Program-made: the position numbers and the translations under genes
Notes under the pieces: generated by a model
Databases searched by the model: none
The model's input: the letters and a program-made list of their open reading frames with translations, nothing else
What the model was told of the DNA's origin: nothing
Shown: piece after piece, positions 7,902 through 17,218 of the stretch
Numbering within the stretch: position 1 is the first letter of the stretch
How the letters are laid out: the number at the start of each line of letters is the position of its first letter
Assembly: GCF_013409065.1 (NCBI RefSeq)
Contig: NZ_JACBZP010000001.1
Location: 2,170,001-2,234,000 of the forward strand
From: Spelaeicoccus albus
Lineage (GTDB): Bacteria > Actinomycetota > Actinomycetes > Actinomycetales > Brevibacteriaceae
DNA length: 64,000 nucleotides
Direction: 5' to 3'

Positions 7902-10102
7902 TGCCGGGCGCTCGGCCGGATCCGCTGGCGCAACCCTTGAAATCGGCGCTGGGGACGCGCGCGGCAAACCTCCTGGCCACGCTCGATCTCACCACCGTCG
8001 GCGACCTGCTGCGGCATTATCCGCGCCGGTACATCCAACCCGGTGAGCTGACCGATCTGAGCGCACTGCGTGAAGACGAGAACGTGACGCTGCAGGCCAC
8101 CGTCGTCAGCGTTGATTCACGCCGTATGCGAAACCGTCGCGGCAGCCTCACGAATGTGGTGATCTCGGACGGCGTGAGCACCGGACACGTCACGTTCTTC
8201 AACCAGCCGTGGCTGGACAAACAATTGCGCCCGGGGATGGCCGCCATCTTCAGCGGCAAGGTCGGCCGGTACCGCGGTAAGCTCCAGCTGGCCTCGCCCA
8301 TGTGGTTCAACATTGCAGACGATGAGAAGGAACCCGATCTGGCGTCGGATCCGTTGGCGGCCGGCGAGGCGACGGCACCCATTGCCGTCTACCCGGCCGG
8401 CGAAAAGATCAAGTCCATGCAGATCCGTAAGCAGATCCTCGGCCTGCTGCGCCGGCTGCGTCCGGCCGAGCTGGTCGACCCGATCCCGGGCGGCCTCATC
8501 GAAAGCCGCGACCTGCCCGGCCTTTACGAAGCGTTCGAAGCGGTCCACCGGCCGATGACCATCGAACAAACCCGATCCGGATTGGCGCGATTCAAATTCG
8601 AAGAAGCGCTCGCCTTGCAAACGCAACTTCTGCGCCGCCGCCACCGCGCCGCCGATCTGCCCGCCGTCCGTCGTCCCGGAAAAGACAGCGGCGGGCTGCT
8701 TGCCGCGTTCGATGCGCAGCTGCCGTTCGAACTGACCGGCAGCCAACGGACCGCCGGCGATGAGATCGCCGCCGACCTGGCCGGCGGACACCCGATGAAC
8801 CGGCTGCTGCACGGCGAGGTCGGATCGGGCAAGACGGTCGTGGCGGTGCGAGCCATGCTGCAAATCGTGGATTCCGGCGGCCAAGCGGCCTTGCTGGCCC
8901 CCACCGAGGTCCTCGCCGCGCAGCACTTCCGGTCCATCTCGCAGCTGCTGGGCGACTTGGGCGCCGGCACGCTGATGGCCGGCCTCGAGTCCGACGAAGC
9001 GCGCACTCGGGTCGGCCTGCTCACCGGCTCGCAGCAGACTGCCGAACGGCGGCGCATGCTGCTCGACATCATCAGCGGCGATATCGGCATCGTCGTCGGT
9101 ACGCACGCGCTGATTCAGGACGCCGTGAAATTCCACGATCTCGGACTTGTGGTGGTCGACGAACAGCACCGGTTCGGCGTCAAGCAACGCGATGCGCTGC
9201 GCGACAAGACCACCGCGGGAGTACGTCCGCACACGCTCGTCATGACTGCCACGCCGATTCCTCGGACCATCGCCATGACGGTGTTCGGCGATCTGGACAC
9301 GTCCACCCTCACCGAGCTGCCGAACGGTGAAAAGAAGATCGACACCTACCTGGTGTCGCTGAACGAACATGCGCATTGGTGGGACAGAATCTGGGAACGG
9401 GTCCGCGAAGAAGTCGACACCGGCCGGCAGGTGTACGTCGTGGCGCCGCGCATCGGCGACGAGGACACCGTCGACCCGGCCGCCGAGCCGGCCGCGTCAG
9501 TGAGCGAAACCGTAGCTCTCTTGCGCGGCCGGCCGGAGCTGGAAGGCACGACCATCGAGATGTTGCACGGCCGCATGAGCGCCGAAACGAAGAACCGGTT
9601 GATGACCGACTTCGCGGCCGGTCGGATCGACGTGCTCGTGTCCACGACCGTGATCGAAGTGGGAGTGGACGTGGCAAATGCCAAGGCCATGGTCATCCTC
9701 GACGCCGAGCGCTTCGGCGTCGCCGCGTTGCACCAACTTCGCGGGCGGGTCGGGCGCGGTAAAGACCCGGGGCTATGCTTCCTGGTGACAAGCTCCGAGC
9801 CCGGAACTCCGGGGTATTCGCGGCTCACGCATGTCGCCGCGACACTCGACGGATTCGAGTTGTCTAAACTTGACGTGGAGAGTCGGCGTGAAGGCGATGT
9901 TCTGGGCAATGCGCAGTCCGGTGGGAAATCCGGGCTGAAGCTCCTGCGGGTGCTCAAGGACGAACGGCTGATCGCGGATGCGCGCCGGGCGGCGGACGCA
10001 CTCGTCGCCGACGATCCCGAACTGGACAACCATCCTGCCTTGAACGCGTTCATCGGCGACGTGCTGGGCCATGAAGACGAGGAATATCTTGAGCGCGGCT
10101 AA
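7901..10102 (+). CDS. recG: ATP-dependent DNA helicase RecG
   Basis: The 733-residue helicase remodels stalled replication forks and branched recombination intermediates. The N-terminal wedge/OB region (LTNVVISDGVSTGHVTFFNQPW) precedes the helicase core with Walker A GEVGSGKT near residue 305, the DEQHRFG box near 420, MTATPIPRT, and the C-terminal STTVIEVGVDV and QLRGRVGRG motifs. The start is taken as ATG in the TGATG overlap with the previous gene; the GTG 3 bases earlier is equally possible. The 3' end overlaps the ABC ATPase gene by 32 bases. Confidence 0.96.
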   Translation: MPGARPDPLAQPLKSALGTRAANLLATLDLTTVGDLLRHYPRRYIQPGELTDLSALREDENVTLQATVVSVDSRRMRNRRGSLTNVVISDGVSTGHVTFFNQPWLDKQLRPGMAAIFSGKVGRYRGKLQLASPMWFNIADDEKEPDLASDPLAAGEATAPIAVYPAGEKIKSMQIRKQILGLLRRLRPAELVDPIPGGLIESRDLPGLYEAFEAVHRPMTIEQTRSGLARFKFEEALALQTQLLRRRHRAADLPAVRRPGKDSGGLLAAFDAQLPFELTGSQRTAGDEIAADLAGGHPMNRLLHGEVGSGKTVVAVRAMLQIVDSGGQAALLAPTEVLAAQHFRSISQLLGDLGAGTLMAGLESDEARTRVGLLTGSQQTAERRRMLLDIISGDIGIVVGTHALIQDAVKFHDLGLVVVDEQHRFGVKQRDALRDKTTAGVRPHTLVMTATPIPRTIAMTVFGDLDTSTLTELPNGEKKIDTYLVSLNEHAHWWDRIWERVREEVDTGRQVYVVAPRIGDEDTVDPAAEPAASVSETVALLRGRPELEGTTIEMLHGRMSAETKNRLMTDFAAGRIDVLVSTTVIEVGVDVANAKAMVILDAERFGVAALHQLRGRVGRGKDPGLCFLVTSSEPGTPGYSRLTHVAATLDGFELSKLDVESRREGDVLGNAQSGGKSGLKLLRVLKDERLIADARRAADALVADDPELDNHPALNAFIGDVLGHEDEEYLERG

Positions 10103-10781
10103 GAAGAAGAACTACGTCATCGAAGTCAGCGAACTTCTCGTCGGCTACAACCAGGGCACCGTGTGCGGGGAGCTGAACTTCGAGGTCGAGGCCGGCGACG
10201 TGCTGTCGCTGATCGGCGCCAACGGCGTCGGAAAGACAACTGTCTTGAAAGCGCTCATCGGGCTGCTCGAGCCGGAGGAAGGGGCGGTGAAACTGTTCGG
10301 CCGCCCGGTCGACGACAGGGAGCTGTGGTTCCGGCGCGACGTGGCGAGCGTCCTGGACGAGGACGCCTTCTTCCCGTCGCTGTCGGTGGCCGAGCACCTG
10401 ATCCTGATGGCCAAGGGGCACGCCGTGCCGAACCCCGAGGACGCCGTGATCGCCGAACTCGAAACGTTCGGCTTGACGGCCAGGGCCGAGGCGCTGCCCA
10501 GCGAGTTGTCCTCCGGACAACGCAGACGGATGCTACTGGCGTCGGCCTTTCTGCGGCCGTTCAAACTCCTGGTCCTGGACGAGCCCGAACAACGGCTCGA
10601 TCCGTCCACCCGCATCCAGCTGGGCGAGCGACTGCGCGCCCTCGGGGACGCCGGCACCGCAATAGTCATGGCCACCCACGACGGCGAGCTGATGAGCGCG
10701 GCGTCCGACTGGGCAATCCTGATCGGCGACGAACCCGAATCGATGTCGGTCGACGACGCATCGGAATTCTTAGGATCATGA
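10071..10781 (+). CDS. ABC transporter ATP-binding protein
   Basis: The 236-residue protein is a single ABC ATPase subunit. Walker A is GANGVGKTT, the signature is LSSGQRRRM (LSSGQ instead of LSGGQ), Walker B is LLVLDEPEQRLDP, and the switch histidine is in MATHDGEL. It overlaps recG by 32 bases and its stop overlaps the start of the DUF6297 membrane protein, which is almost certainly its permease partner. Substrate and direction are not evident. A TTG at 10089 is a possible alternative start, since the first six residues show no conserved feature. Confidence 0.88.
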   Translation: MKTRNILSAAKKKNYVIEVSELLVGYNQGTVCGELNFEVEAGDVLSLIGANGVGKTTVLKALIGLLEPEEGAVKLFGRPVDDRELWFRRDVASVLDEDAFFPSLSVAEHLILMAKGHAVPNPEDAVIAELETFGLTARAEALPSELSSGQRRRMLLASAFLRPFKLLVLDEPEQRLDPSTRIQLGERLRALGDAGTAIVMATHDGELMSAASDWAILIGDEPESMSVDDASEFLGS

Positions 10782-12430
10782 GCACCGACGAAACCGCGGC
10801 AGCGCCGGAGCGCCTGAACGCCGCCCAGATCCGCGCCCTGACGTCCCGGGCCAGCAAATCCCGCAGCGACAAGAGCCTCACCGACGTGGTCGGCGACTTC
10901 TACACGTCGATCTTCACGGCAATCATCGCGGTCACCATGATGGGCGGCGCCGTGACGGGCATCGAGAAATCCGCAGGATCCCCGTCGTCCGGCGGCCTTT
11001 TGCGCACCGTCTCGCCCGTCACACCCGTGCCGATCTTCTGGGCGTCCGTGCTGATGCTGCTGGTCGGGGTGGCCATCACCCTGGGCCTCCTTGCCCGGCT
11101 GGGCCCGATGAGCTCATCGGGGGACCAGGCCACGTGGTGGCTGTCGCTGCCGGTGGAACGCCGCGGATTCATGACGCCCGGTCTGACCCGGCTGCTGTCC
11201 GTCCTCTTCGCCACCGGACTGGCCGGGTCGCTGCTGGCGGTGCTCGGCTCGGGGACGGGATCGCCGATCGGCATGGTCTCGGGCGCCCTGGGCGGGATGG
11301 CGTTGGGCGGCATCGCCATCGGCATGCAAGTGCTGGGGCTGCGTTCGCTGCTTGTGATAGTCGCGGATATCGCCGCGATCGCGGCGCCTATCGTGCTTGC
11401 CGCGTACTTCTTCGTCGGCGGCATCCCGGCGTCCGGCCTCGGAACGGCAGGGCTTGCCGTTCCGGCGCTCTGGCCGCTTGCGGCCGGCACCGACGAATGG
11501 ATAGCAGCGGGACTCAGCGCCGTGTTCGCGGCCGCCACAATCTGGTTGGGTATTGCCGCGGCCGGACGGTTCCGCGTGCGCGAGCTCGTGGCGGCCGGCG
11601 GAGTGTCCAGCCGGGTGGCCTCATCCATCACGACGCTCGACACGCGCGAACTCTCCCGCGTGCTGGCCGGACCGGTCAAACGCCGGGCGCGCCGCAACAG
11701 CAAGTTCCGGTGGGTCGGCTCACCGGCCGCGGCCCTGCTGGCCAGCGAGATCACTTTGTTCGTCCGGTCGCCGCGGCGGATCGGCCAACTGGTGGTGCTG
11801 GCCGTCGTCCCGACGCTCGCCACGGTGATCCAAGGCGTGCTGTCGTCGATGGCCGTCGTGTTCCTTGCTTTCCTGGTGTGCGCGTTCTCGGCCGCCTTGA
11901 CGACTGTGGAATCGTCCCGTCAGGCCGAAATCAATCCGAGCCTCGACCGGCTGCTGCCGATGGAGGCCCGCACCGTGTACCGGATCCGGTCGGTACTGCC
12001 GCTGATCCTGCTGACGCTCTGGATGGCCGCCACGTGCATCATGCTGGGAATCGTCAGCGGCATGGGCGTGCAACTGGTACTGCTCGGCGTGCTCACGGTT
12101 CCGGGGTTCGCCGGCGCCGGTCTGCGCAGCGCCTACCGGCCCGCCCCGGACTGGTCGAGCCCGTCGATCTCGGGTCCGACCGGTCCGATCCCGACCGCAG
12201 CCATTTCGGCATTGCGGCGCGGCCCGGACTTCGCCTTGTTCAGCTCGCTCACGTTCGGCGTCGGACTGTTCCTCGGATTCGTGCCGAACTGGCTCTTTGC
12301 AGTCGACTTCGGCATCGCCCTGGGCTTGTGGGCCTTGGTGGTGCGCAGGCCCATGCCGCACAAGAAGTCGCTGATGGAACGGATGCAGGAAAGTCAGGAG
12401 CGGCTCAGCGAACAGCAGGCACGCCGTTGA
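10778..12430 (+). CDS. DUF6297-like membrane protein, ABC permease partner
   Basis: The 550-residue protein is strongly hydrophobic, with about a dozen candidate membrane segments in two clusters (roughly residues 45-270 and 345-520) separated by a basic, soluble loop containing RELSRVLAGPVKRRARR. Its position directly after an ABC ATPase (ATGA overlap) and its composition fit the actinobacterial DUF6297 family. The cytoplasmic C-terminus is charged (MERMQESQERLSEQQARR). The transported substrate is unknown. The stop overlaps the TTG start of rsmD. Confidence 0.75.
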   Translation: MSTDETAAAPERLNAAQIRALTSRASKSRSDKSLTDVVGDFYTSIFTAIIAVTMMGGAVTGIEKSAGSPSSGGLLRTVSPVTPVPIFWASVLMLLVGVAITLGLLARLGPMSSSGDQATWWLSLPVERRGFMTPGLTRLLSVLFATGLAGSLLAVLGSGTGSPIGMVSGALGGMALGGIAIGMQVLGLRSLLVIVADIAAIAAPIVLAAYFFVGGIPASGLGTAGLAVPALWPLAAGTDEWIAAGLSAVFAAATIWLGIAAAGRFRVRELVAAGGVSSRVASSITTLDTRELSRVLAGPVKRRARRNSKFRWVGSPAAALLASEITLFVRSPRRIGQLVVLAVVPTLATVIQGVLSSMAVVFLAFLVCAFSAALTTVESSRQAEINPSLDRLLPMEARTVYRIRSVLPLILLTLWMAATCIMLGIVSGMGVQLVLLGVLTVPGFAGAGLRSAYRPAPDWSSPSISGPTGPIPTAAISALRRGPDFALFSSLTFGVGLFLGFVPNWLFAVDFGIALGLWALVVRRPMPHKKSLMERMQESQERLSEQQARR

Positions 12431-13872
12431 CCCGGATCATAGCCGGCCGCTTTGGCGGCTTGACCCTGCGGACGCCGGCCGGCACCTCGACCCGCCCGAC
12501 CGGCGAGCGCGTGCGCGAGGCACTGTTCTCGGCTCTCGACCATGCCGGGCTGCTGGACGGCGCGCGCGTGCTGGATTTGTACGCCGGCTCCGGTGCGCTC
12601 GGGCTCGAAGCCCTCAGCCGCGGCGCCGCCGCCGTCACGCTCGTCGACAAGGCGGACGCCGCCGTGAAGACCATCCGGGCCAACGCTGCGGCGGCCGGCC
12701 GGGCCATCGGAAGCGGGGAGGCCATCTCGAGCGTCAAGAGCGCAGCCGACGCATTCTTGGGCCGCGCCGAGGAGCAGTTCGACGTCGTCCTGATCGACCC
12801 GCCGTACGCGGTCGGCGAGCGAGAGCTTGCGCGCACGCTCGAACTGGTGCGCTCGCGGCTGGACGACGATGGCATCGTCGTGGTGGAGCGTGCCACCAGG
12901 TCGTCGGAGCCGTCCTGGCCGGAAGGGCTGACCGGAACCCGCAGCAGGAAATACGGCGACACCACGCTGTGGTGGGCCGACGCGGCGACGCCCGAACCGG
13001 CCGGCCCGGCGTCCGACGCCGAGGTGGCGTCGTTTGCGCGACGACTCGGCCTGCCGGGGCTGTTCGACGTGCACACGCACTTCATGCCGACGCGCGTGCT
13101 GGACAAGGTGTGGCGGTACTTCGAGACGAACACCCGCTTCGACTGGCCGATCACGTATCGGCAGGACGAGGACGAGAGGGTCCGGCGGTTGCGGGATCTC
13201 GGCGTCCGGCGTTTCACCGCGATGCTGTACCCGCACAAGCCCGACATGGCCCACTGGCTGAACCGATGGGGAGCCGACTTCGCCGCGCGCACCCCGGACT
13301 GCCTGCACACCGCGACGTTCTTCCCGGAGCCCGGCAACGACGAGTACGTGCGCGAGGCGCTCGGCGCCGGGGCGCGGGTGTTCAAGGCGCACGTGCAGGT
13401 CGGCGGCTACGATCCGAGCGACCGATTGTTGGACGGCGTGTGGGCGCAGCTGGAGGATGCCGGAGTGCCCACCGTGATCCATTGTGGGTCCGGGCCGAAT
13501 CCGGGGAAGTTCACCGGACCGGAACCGATCCGCGCCGTGCTGCGCCGACATCCCCGCCTCCGACTGATCATCGCGCATCTGGGGATGCCCGAATACGAGG
13601 ATTTCGCCGCCCTTGCCGAAGGCCACGACGGCGTCTATTTGGACACGACGATGAACTTCACCGATTTCACCGAAAAACTCATGCCGATGCCCGACGAGCT
13701 GCTGCCGCGGCTGGCCGCCCTGCAGGACAAGATCCTGCTCGGCAGCGACTTTCCGAACATCCCGTACCCGTACGCACACCAGATTGACGCCCTGACCCGG
13801 CTGGGGTTCGGCGACGAGTGGCTGCGTGCCGTCCTCTGGCACAACGCGGCGGGCCTCTTCGCCGAGTACTAA
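12427..13872 (+). CDS. rsmD: RsmD rRNA methyltransferase fused to a metal-dependent amidohydrolase
   Basis: One uninterrupted 481-residue frame holds two enzymes. Residues 1-190 are RsmD, which methylates guanine N2 of 16S rRNA position 966 (E. coli numbering): MTRIIAGRFGG, the SAM motif LDLYAGSGALGLEAL at 49-63, and the DPPY catalytic motif at 124-127. From about residue 205 the protein is a TIM-barrel amidohydrolase with the HTH metal motif (H216, H218), VIHCGSG, LIIAHLGMPEYEDF and LGSDFPNIPY. RsmD relatives normally stop just after the LWWADA region; here no stop occurs. TTG 12427 overlaps the permease stop. An internal GTG at 13024 (residue 200) could start a separate hydrolase. Fusion versus two products is unresolved. 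Confidence 0.85.
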   Translation: MTRIIAGRFGGLTLRTPAGTSTRPTGERVREALFSALDHAGLLDGARVLDLYAGSGALGLEALSRGAAAVTLVDKADAAVKTIRANAAAAGRAIGSGEAISSVKSAADAFLGRAEEQFDVVLIDPPYAVGERELARTLELVRSRLDDDGIVVVERATRSSEPSWPEGLTGTRSRKYGDTTLWWADAATPEPAGPASDAEVASFARRLGLPGLFDVHTHFMPTRVLDKVWRYFETNTRFDWPITYRQDEDERVRRLRDLGVRRFTAMLYPHKPDMAHWLNRWGADFAARTPDCLHTATFFPEPGNDEYVREALGAGARVFKAHVQVGGYDPSDRLLDGVWAQLEDAGVPTVIHCGSGPNPGKFTGPEPIRAVLRRHPRLRLIIAHLGMPEYEDFAALAEGHDGVYLDTTMNFTDFTEKLMPMPDELLPRLAALQDKILLGSDFPNIPYPYAHQIDALTRLGFGDEWLRAVLWHNAAGLFAEY

Positions 13873-14028
13873 ACGGCCGGCCGGGTGGTTCCGGCTGCGG
13901 GGGCAGTTTGTTCGTTGTGGGGTGGTAAATATGGCACCGGGGGAGACAAACGACTCCGCCGATAGGGTGGATCGCGGACAACGCCCCGCCCCGAAGCCGT
14001 CCAGTCCGACGAGGCACCCCGACTTCCG

Positions 14029-14056
14029 TTGCCGTCGGCCCGAAGTGGGCTACCGT
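14029..14056 (+). promoter_or_regulatory. coaD promoter (leaderless)
   Basis: TTGCCG at 14029-14034 and TACCGT at 14051-14056 are separated by 16 bases and resemble -35 and -10 elements. The -10 box ends 7 bases before the coaD ATG, and no Shine-Dalgarno sequence is present. Confidence 0.5.
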
Positions 14057-14063
14057 ATGAGGC

Positions 14064-14543
14064 ATGCTTTGCGTATGCCCCGGCTCGTACGACCCGGTCA
14101 CCGTCGGCCACATCGACATCATCCGGCGCGCGGCGCGCTTGACCGACCAGGTCATCGTGGCAGTCGTGCACAATCCCGGTAAGGAAGGCACGTTCTCGAT
14201 CGAAGAACGCGTGGATCTGTTGTCCGAGTCGCTTGCCGACGTCGACAACGTGCGTCTGGACGAGCTCTCGAACGGCCTGTTGACGGATTTCTGCCGGGAC
14301 GTGGGCGCGGACGCCGTCGTCAAGGGGTTGCGCTCGGGCACCGATTTTTCGTACGAGCTGCCGATGGCGCTGATGAACCGTCATTTGACGGGGCTGGAGA
14401 CCATATTCATTCCGGGCGACCCGCGCTACGAGCACGTCTCGTCGTCCCTGGTCAAAGAGGTAGCGCGGTTTGGCGGCGACGTTTCCGGCCTGGTGCCCGG
14501 CCCCGTGCTCGATCCGCTGCTGCACCGCCTGCGTTCACTCTGA
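14064..14543 (+). CDS. coaD: Pantetheine-phosphate adenylyltransferase
   Basis: The 159-residue enzyme transfers AMP from ATP to 4'-phosphopantetheine, the penultimate step of coenzyme A synthesis. The N-terminal CPGSYDPVTVGHIDIIRRA contains the nucleotidyltransferase (T/H)xGH motif, and LRSGTDFSYELPMALMNR and the SSSLVKEVA segment are conserved. The length is typical. ATG 14064 is the natural start; any upstream start would fall within the promoter. The 191 bases between rsmD and this gene hold the promoter and no other supported gene. Confidence 0.96.
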   Translation: MLCVCPGSYDPVTVGHIDIIRRAARLTDQVIVAVVHNPGKEGTFSIEERVDLLSESLADVDNVRLDELSNGLLTDFCRDVGADAVVKGLRSGTDFSYELPMALMNRHLTGLETIFIPGDPRYEHVSSSLVKEVARFGGDVSGLVPGPVLDPLLHRLRSL

Positions 14544-14575
14544 CCGGCGTTTTGGCAGGCCGGACGCCGGTGCGG

Positions 14576-14581
14576 TACGCT
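14576..14581 (+). promoter_or_regulatory. Possible -10 box of the yceD-rpmF-rnc-mutM unit
   Basis: TACGCT lies about 70 bases before the DUF177 gene start. It would give a leader of roughly 65 bases ending in a GGGAGAG ribosome binding site. The assignment rests only on the match to TANNNT. Confidence 0.35.
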
Positions 14582-14652
14582 GGATAGTCGCCTGCAGCGG
14601 GTTTGTCGCGCGGGCCGCGGCACCCATCACACCGATCACGGGAGAGTTCACC

Positions 14653-15213
14653 ATGTCTGTTCACGCAGGCTCGCCTTTCGTGTTCAACATCCGCGAATAC
14701 GGCCTCGACCGCAAGCCCGGAGCGTCGCACGACGTCCGGCGTACCGTGCCGGCCCCGGCGGATCTGAAGAACGAAGTGATAGCGGTGCCGGAGGGCAGCG
14801 ACATCGACGTCAGTCTCAAGCTTGAATCGGTCGTGGAGGGCATTTACGTCTCCGGAACCGTGACGGCCGACGCGCACGGCGAGTGCGTGCGCTGCCTTGC
14901 CCCGTACTCCGAACGGATCGAAGCGGACGTGCAGGAGCTGTTCGTGTACGACTCCGAACCCGTCGGCCAGGACGAGGATTTGTACCAGCTGGAGGCCGAG
15001 AGGTTAGACTTTTCTCCGGTGCTGCGGAATAACGTCGTGATGGCACTGCCGCTCCGCCCGGTCTGCCGGCCGGAATGCGAAAACTTCGACGCCGTATCGG
15101 CCGATGGCGTCGTGTGGAATGCTGAACCGGAAGACACCGGCACAGGCGAAGGCCAGGGCGACCCGCGGTGGGCGGCCCTGCAGGATCTACTGAACGAGAA
15201 GAAAGAGAGCTAG
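14653..15213 (+). CDS. yceD: DUF177 (YceD-like) protein
   Basis: The 186-residue protein belongs to the DUF177/YceD family, almost always encoded just before rpmF and associated with large-subunit rRNA metabolism. The conserved centre is [22 protein letters not shown], with a second cysteine pair in [11 protein letters not shown] near the end and a final WAALQDLL helix. The ATG has a GGGAGAG ribosome binding site at a normal distance. The gene is 2 bases from rpmF. The biochemical role is not settled for the family. Confidence 0.88.
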   Translation: MSVHAGSPFVFNIREYGLDRKPGASHDVRRTVPAPADLKNEVIAVPEGSDIDVSLKLESVVEGIYVSGTVTADAHGECVRCLAPYSERIEADVQELFVYDSEPVGQDEDLYQLEAERLDFSPVLRNNVVMALPLRPVCRPECENFDAVSADGVVWNAEPEDTGTGEGQGDPRWAALQDLLNEKKES

Positions 15214-15215
15214 TC

Positions 15216-15419
15216 GTGGCTGTCCCGAAGCGGAAAATGTCCCGCAGCAATACCCGGCATCGCCGTTCGCAGTGGAAGGCCCAGGTGCCCACACTGGTCA
15301 AGCGGCAAGAGAACGGGCGCACCGTGTACTCGCGCCCGCATCACGCCAACGTCGTCGAAGATTCGGCCGGCACCCCGATGTTCTTGGAATACAAGGGCCG
15401 TAAGGTCGCAGACGTCTGA
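15216..15419 (+). CDS. rpmF: 50S ribosomal protein L32
   Basis: The 67-residue basic protein is L32 of the large ribosomal subunit. The start [20 protein letters not shown] is diagnostic. The four zinc-binding cysteines of the C+ form are absent, so this is a C-minus, zinc-independent version. The GTG start (15216) follows AAAGAGAG and gives the conserved N-terminus. It lies between DUF177 and rnc. Confidence 0.97.
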   Translation: MAVPKRKMSRSNTRHRRSQWKAQVPTLVKRQENGRTVYSRPHHANVVEDSAGTPMFLEYKGRKVADV

Positions 15420-15432
15420 GTCGGCCGGTTCG

Positions 15433-16134
15433 ATGAGTGAACCGACGGAGATTTTGGGGCGTCTCGGTGTCGATATCGACACCGAGACGCTTCGTCATGC
15501 GCTGACGCATCGCAGCTACAGCTATGAACACGGCGGCATCCCCACCAACGAGCGTCTTGAATTCTTGGGCGACGCGGTGCTGGGGGTCGTCGTCACTGTG
15601 GCGTTGTACACCGACAATCCGGACCTGCCCGAGGGCCAGCTGGCCAAACGCCGGTCCGCGGTCGTCAACACGCGCGCCCTGGCACAGGTGGGCCGCCGGC
15701 TCGGCCTCGGCGACTTCATCATGCTGGGCAAGGGCGAAGAGCGCAGCGGCGGACGCGACAAGGACTCGATCCTTGCCGACACCGTCGAGGCCCTGATCGG
15801 CGCCACGCAGGTGGGCGCCGGCATGGACGCGGCCTGGGCCCTCGTGCACCGACTGATCGACCCGCTGCTGGCCGACGCCGCGACGCTGGGCGCCGGCATG
15901 GACTGGAAAACATCGCTGCAGGAGGCCTCCTCGGCCGCGGGCCTCGGCACGCCGTCCTACGAGGTGACAGGCACCGGCCCGGATCACGCTCGCCGGTTCA
16001 CGGCCGACGCCCGACTGGGCAGCACAACCTGGGGCACCGGCGACGGCAGCTCCAAAAAAGACGCCGAGGCGGCCGCAGCCGAAGCGGCGTATCGCGCCGT
16101 GACGGCCGAGCACCCCGGCGCTGTCGCCGGCTGA
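15433..16134 (+). CDS. rnc: Ribonuclease III
   Basis: The 233-residue enzyme cleaves double-stranded RNA, including rRNA precursors. The catalytic signature [13 protein letters not shown] lies near residues 37-49, the second acidic site is in DTVEALIG, and the C-terminal double-stranded-RNA-binding domain (about 155-228) ends with the [18 protein letters not shown] helix. The ATG is 13 bases after rpmF. The stop overlaps the mutM start as TGATG. Codons 10-19 form a perfect 32-base palindrome (15459-15490), noted separately as a possible self-cleavage hairpin. Confidence 0.96.
   Translation: MSEPTEILGRLGVDIDTETLRHALTHRSYSYEHGGIPTNERLEFLGDAVLGVVVTVALYTDNPDLPEGQLAKRRSAVVNTRALAQVGRRLGLGDFIMLGKGEERSGGRDKDSILADTVEALIGATQVGAGMDAAWALVHRLIDPLLADAATLGAGMDWKTSLQEASSAAGLGTPSYEVTGTGPDHARRFTADARLGSTTWGTGDGSSKKDAEAAAAEAAYRAVTAEHPGAVAG
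15459..15490. repeat. 32-base perfect palindrome inside rnc
   Basis: The sequence from 15459 to 15490 equals its own reverse complement without a mismatch; the centre is GTCGATATCGAC. In the mRNA it can fold into a hairpin of about 14 base pairs with a tiny loop, starting 26 bases into the rnc coding region. The encoded residues (about [13 protein letters not shown]) are usual for the family, so the symmetry arises from codon choice. Confidence 0.85.
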
Positions 16135-17033
16135 TGCCCGAACTTCCCGAAGTCGAGGTCGTGCGCGCCGGACTTGCCCGCTGGGTCGTCGGCCGCCGGA
16201 TCGACTCCGTCGACGTGGTCGAGCCGCGCAGTTTGCGCCGCCATCGTCCCGGCCCCGAGCACTTCACGGCGACCCTGGCCGGCCGAGAGATCACGGACGC
16301 CGTCCGGCGCGGCAAATATCTCTGGCTGCTGCTGACGAGCGGCAACGATCCGGCCCCGCTTGCCATGCTTGCCCATCTGGGCATGAGCGGGCAGCTGCTG
16401 GTGAAACCACCGGAAGCTCCGGCCGAGCGGCACTTGCGCGTGCGCGTGACGTTCGACGACCGCGACCTGCAGCTGCGGTTCGTCGACCAGCGCATCTTCG
16501 GATCCCTCCAGGTGACCGAACTCGTCACGACGGCGGACGGCGGGCCCGGCGGACTCGGACGCACCGGCCTGCCGCTGCTTCCCCCGGAGGTGGCCCATAT
16601 CGCCCGGGACCCGCTCGATCCCGCATTCGACGACAGTGATTTCGCCGACCGCGTCAGGGCCCGGCACACCGGAATCAAACGGGCGCTGCTCGATCAATCG
16701 CTCATTTCGGGGATCGGCAACATCTACGCCGACGAAGCCCTATGGCGTGCCGCACTGCACTATGCCAGGCCGACCGAGACGCTGACGCGGACGGCCATTG
16801 CCCGGCTGACCGACGCCGTCCGGCAGGTGTTCGGCGAAGCGCTCGACGCGGGCGGCACCAGCTTCGACGCGCTCTACGTGAACGTGAACGGCGAATCCGG
16901 CTATTTCGACAGGTCGCTGGACGTGTACGGACGCGCCGGCGAGCCCTGCAAACGCTGCGGCACCCCGATAGTGCGGGAGAAATTCATGAATCGCTCAAGC
17001 CACTTTTGCCCGGTCTGTCAGCGGAAACGCTAG
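16134..17033 (+). CDS. mutM: Formamidopyrimidine-DNA glycosylase
   Basis: The 299-residue base-excision repair enzyme removes 8-oxoguanine and formamidopyrimidines. The N-terminal catalytic PELPEVE (P2, E3), the RGKYLWLLL lysine segment, [22 protein letters not shown] and the C-terminal zinc finger with cysteines 272, 275, 292 and 295 are intact. It overlaps rnc by one base. The last 116 bases are homologous to a decayed fragment at 20991-21122, on the far side of the exporter/oxidase/TetR unit. The intact 3' end may therefore have arrived with that unit. Confidence 0.97.
   Translation: MPELPEVEVVRAGLARWVVGRRIDSVDVVEPRSLRRHRPGPEHFTATLAGREITDAVRRGKYLWLLLTSGNDPAPLAMLAHLGMSGQLLVKPPEAPAERHLRVRVTFDDRDLQLRFVDQRIFGSLQVTELVTTADGGPGGLGRTGLPLLPPEVAHIARDPLDPAFDDSDFADRVRARHTGIKRALLDQSLISGIGNIYADEALWRAALHYARPTETLTRTAIARLTDAVRQVFGEALDAGGTSFDALYVNVNGESGYFDRSLDVYGRAGEPCKRCGTPIVREKFMNRSSHFCPVCQRKR
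16918..16994 (+). repeat. Left copy of the mutM 3'-end direct repeat
   Basis: These 77 bases inside mutM match 20992-21068 at 74 positions in the same orientation and without gaps. The mismatches are at 16924, 16949 and 16965. Similarity continues at a lower level to the mutM stop. The two copies bracket the exporter/oxidase/TetR genes. Confidence 0.92.
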
Positions 17034-17218
17034 TCGATCGGGCCGCCCCGGGCATACCCGGAACGACGGTAGGTGCGGTCTCGCGGGGCTCCTCCGACTC
17101 GCCGTACGTCAACTGATAGCCCAATTCCGGCCAGCCCCGGCGATGATCGCCGGTGTTCAGATCTGCTCTGCCGACGATGGCGTGAGTCAGTCGGCGGAAC
17201 TTTTGAAGTCCGTACAGC

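Noticed and set aside
13873-14063. Small gene between rsmD and coaD
   Set aside because: An ATG near 13931 opens a frame, but it runs into coaD in another frame, has no ribosome binding site or recognisable product, and covers the coaD promoter.
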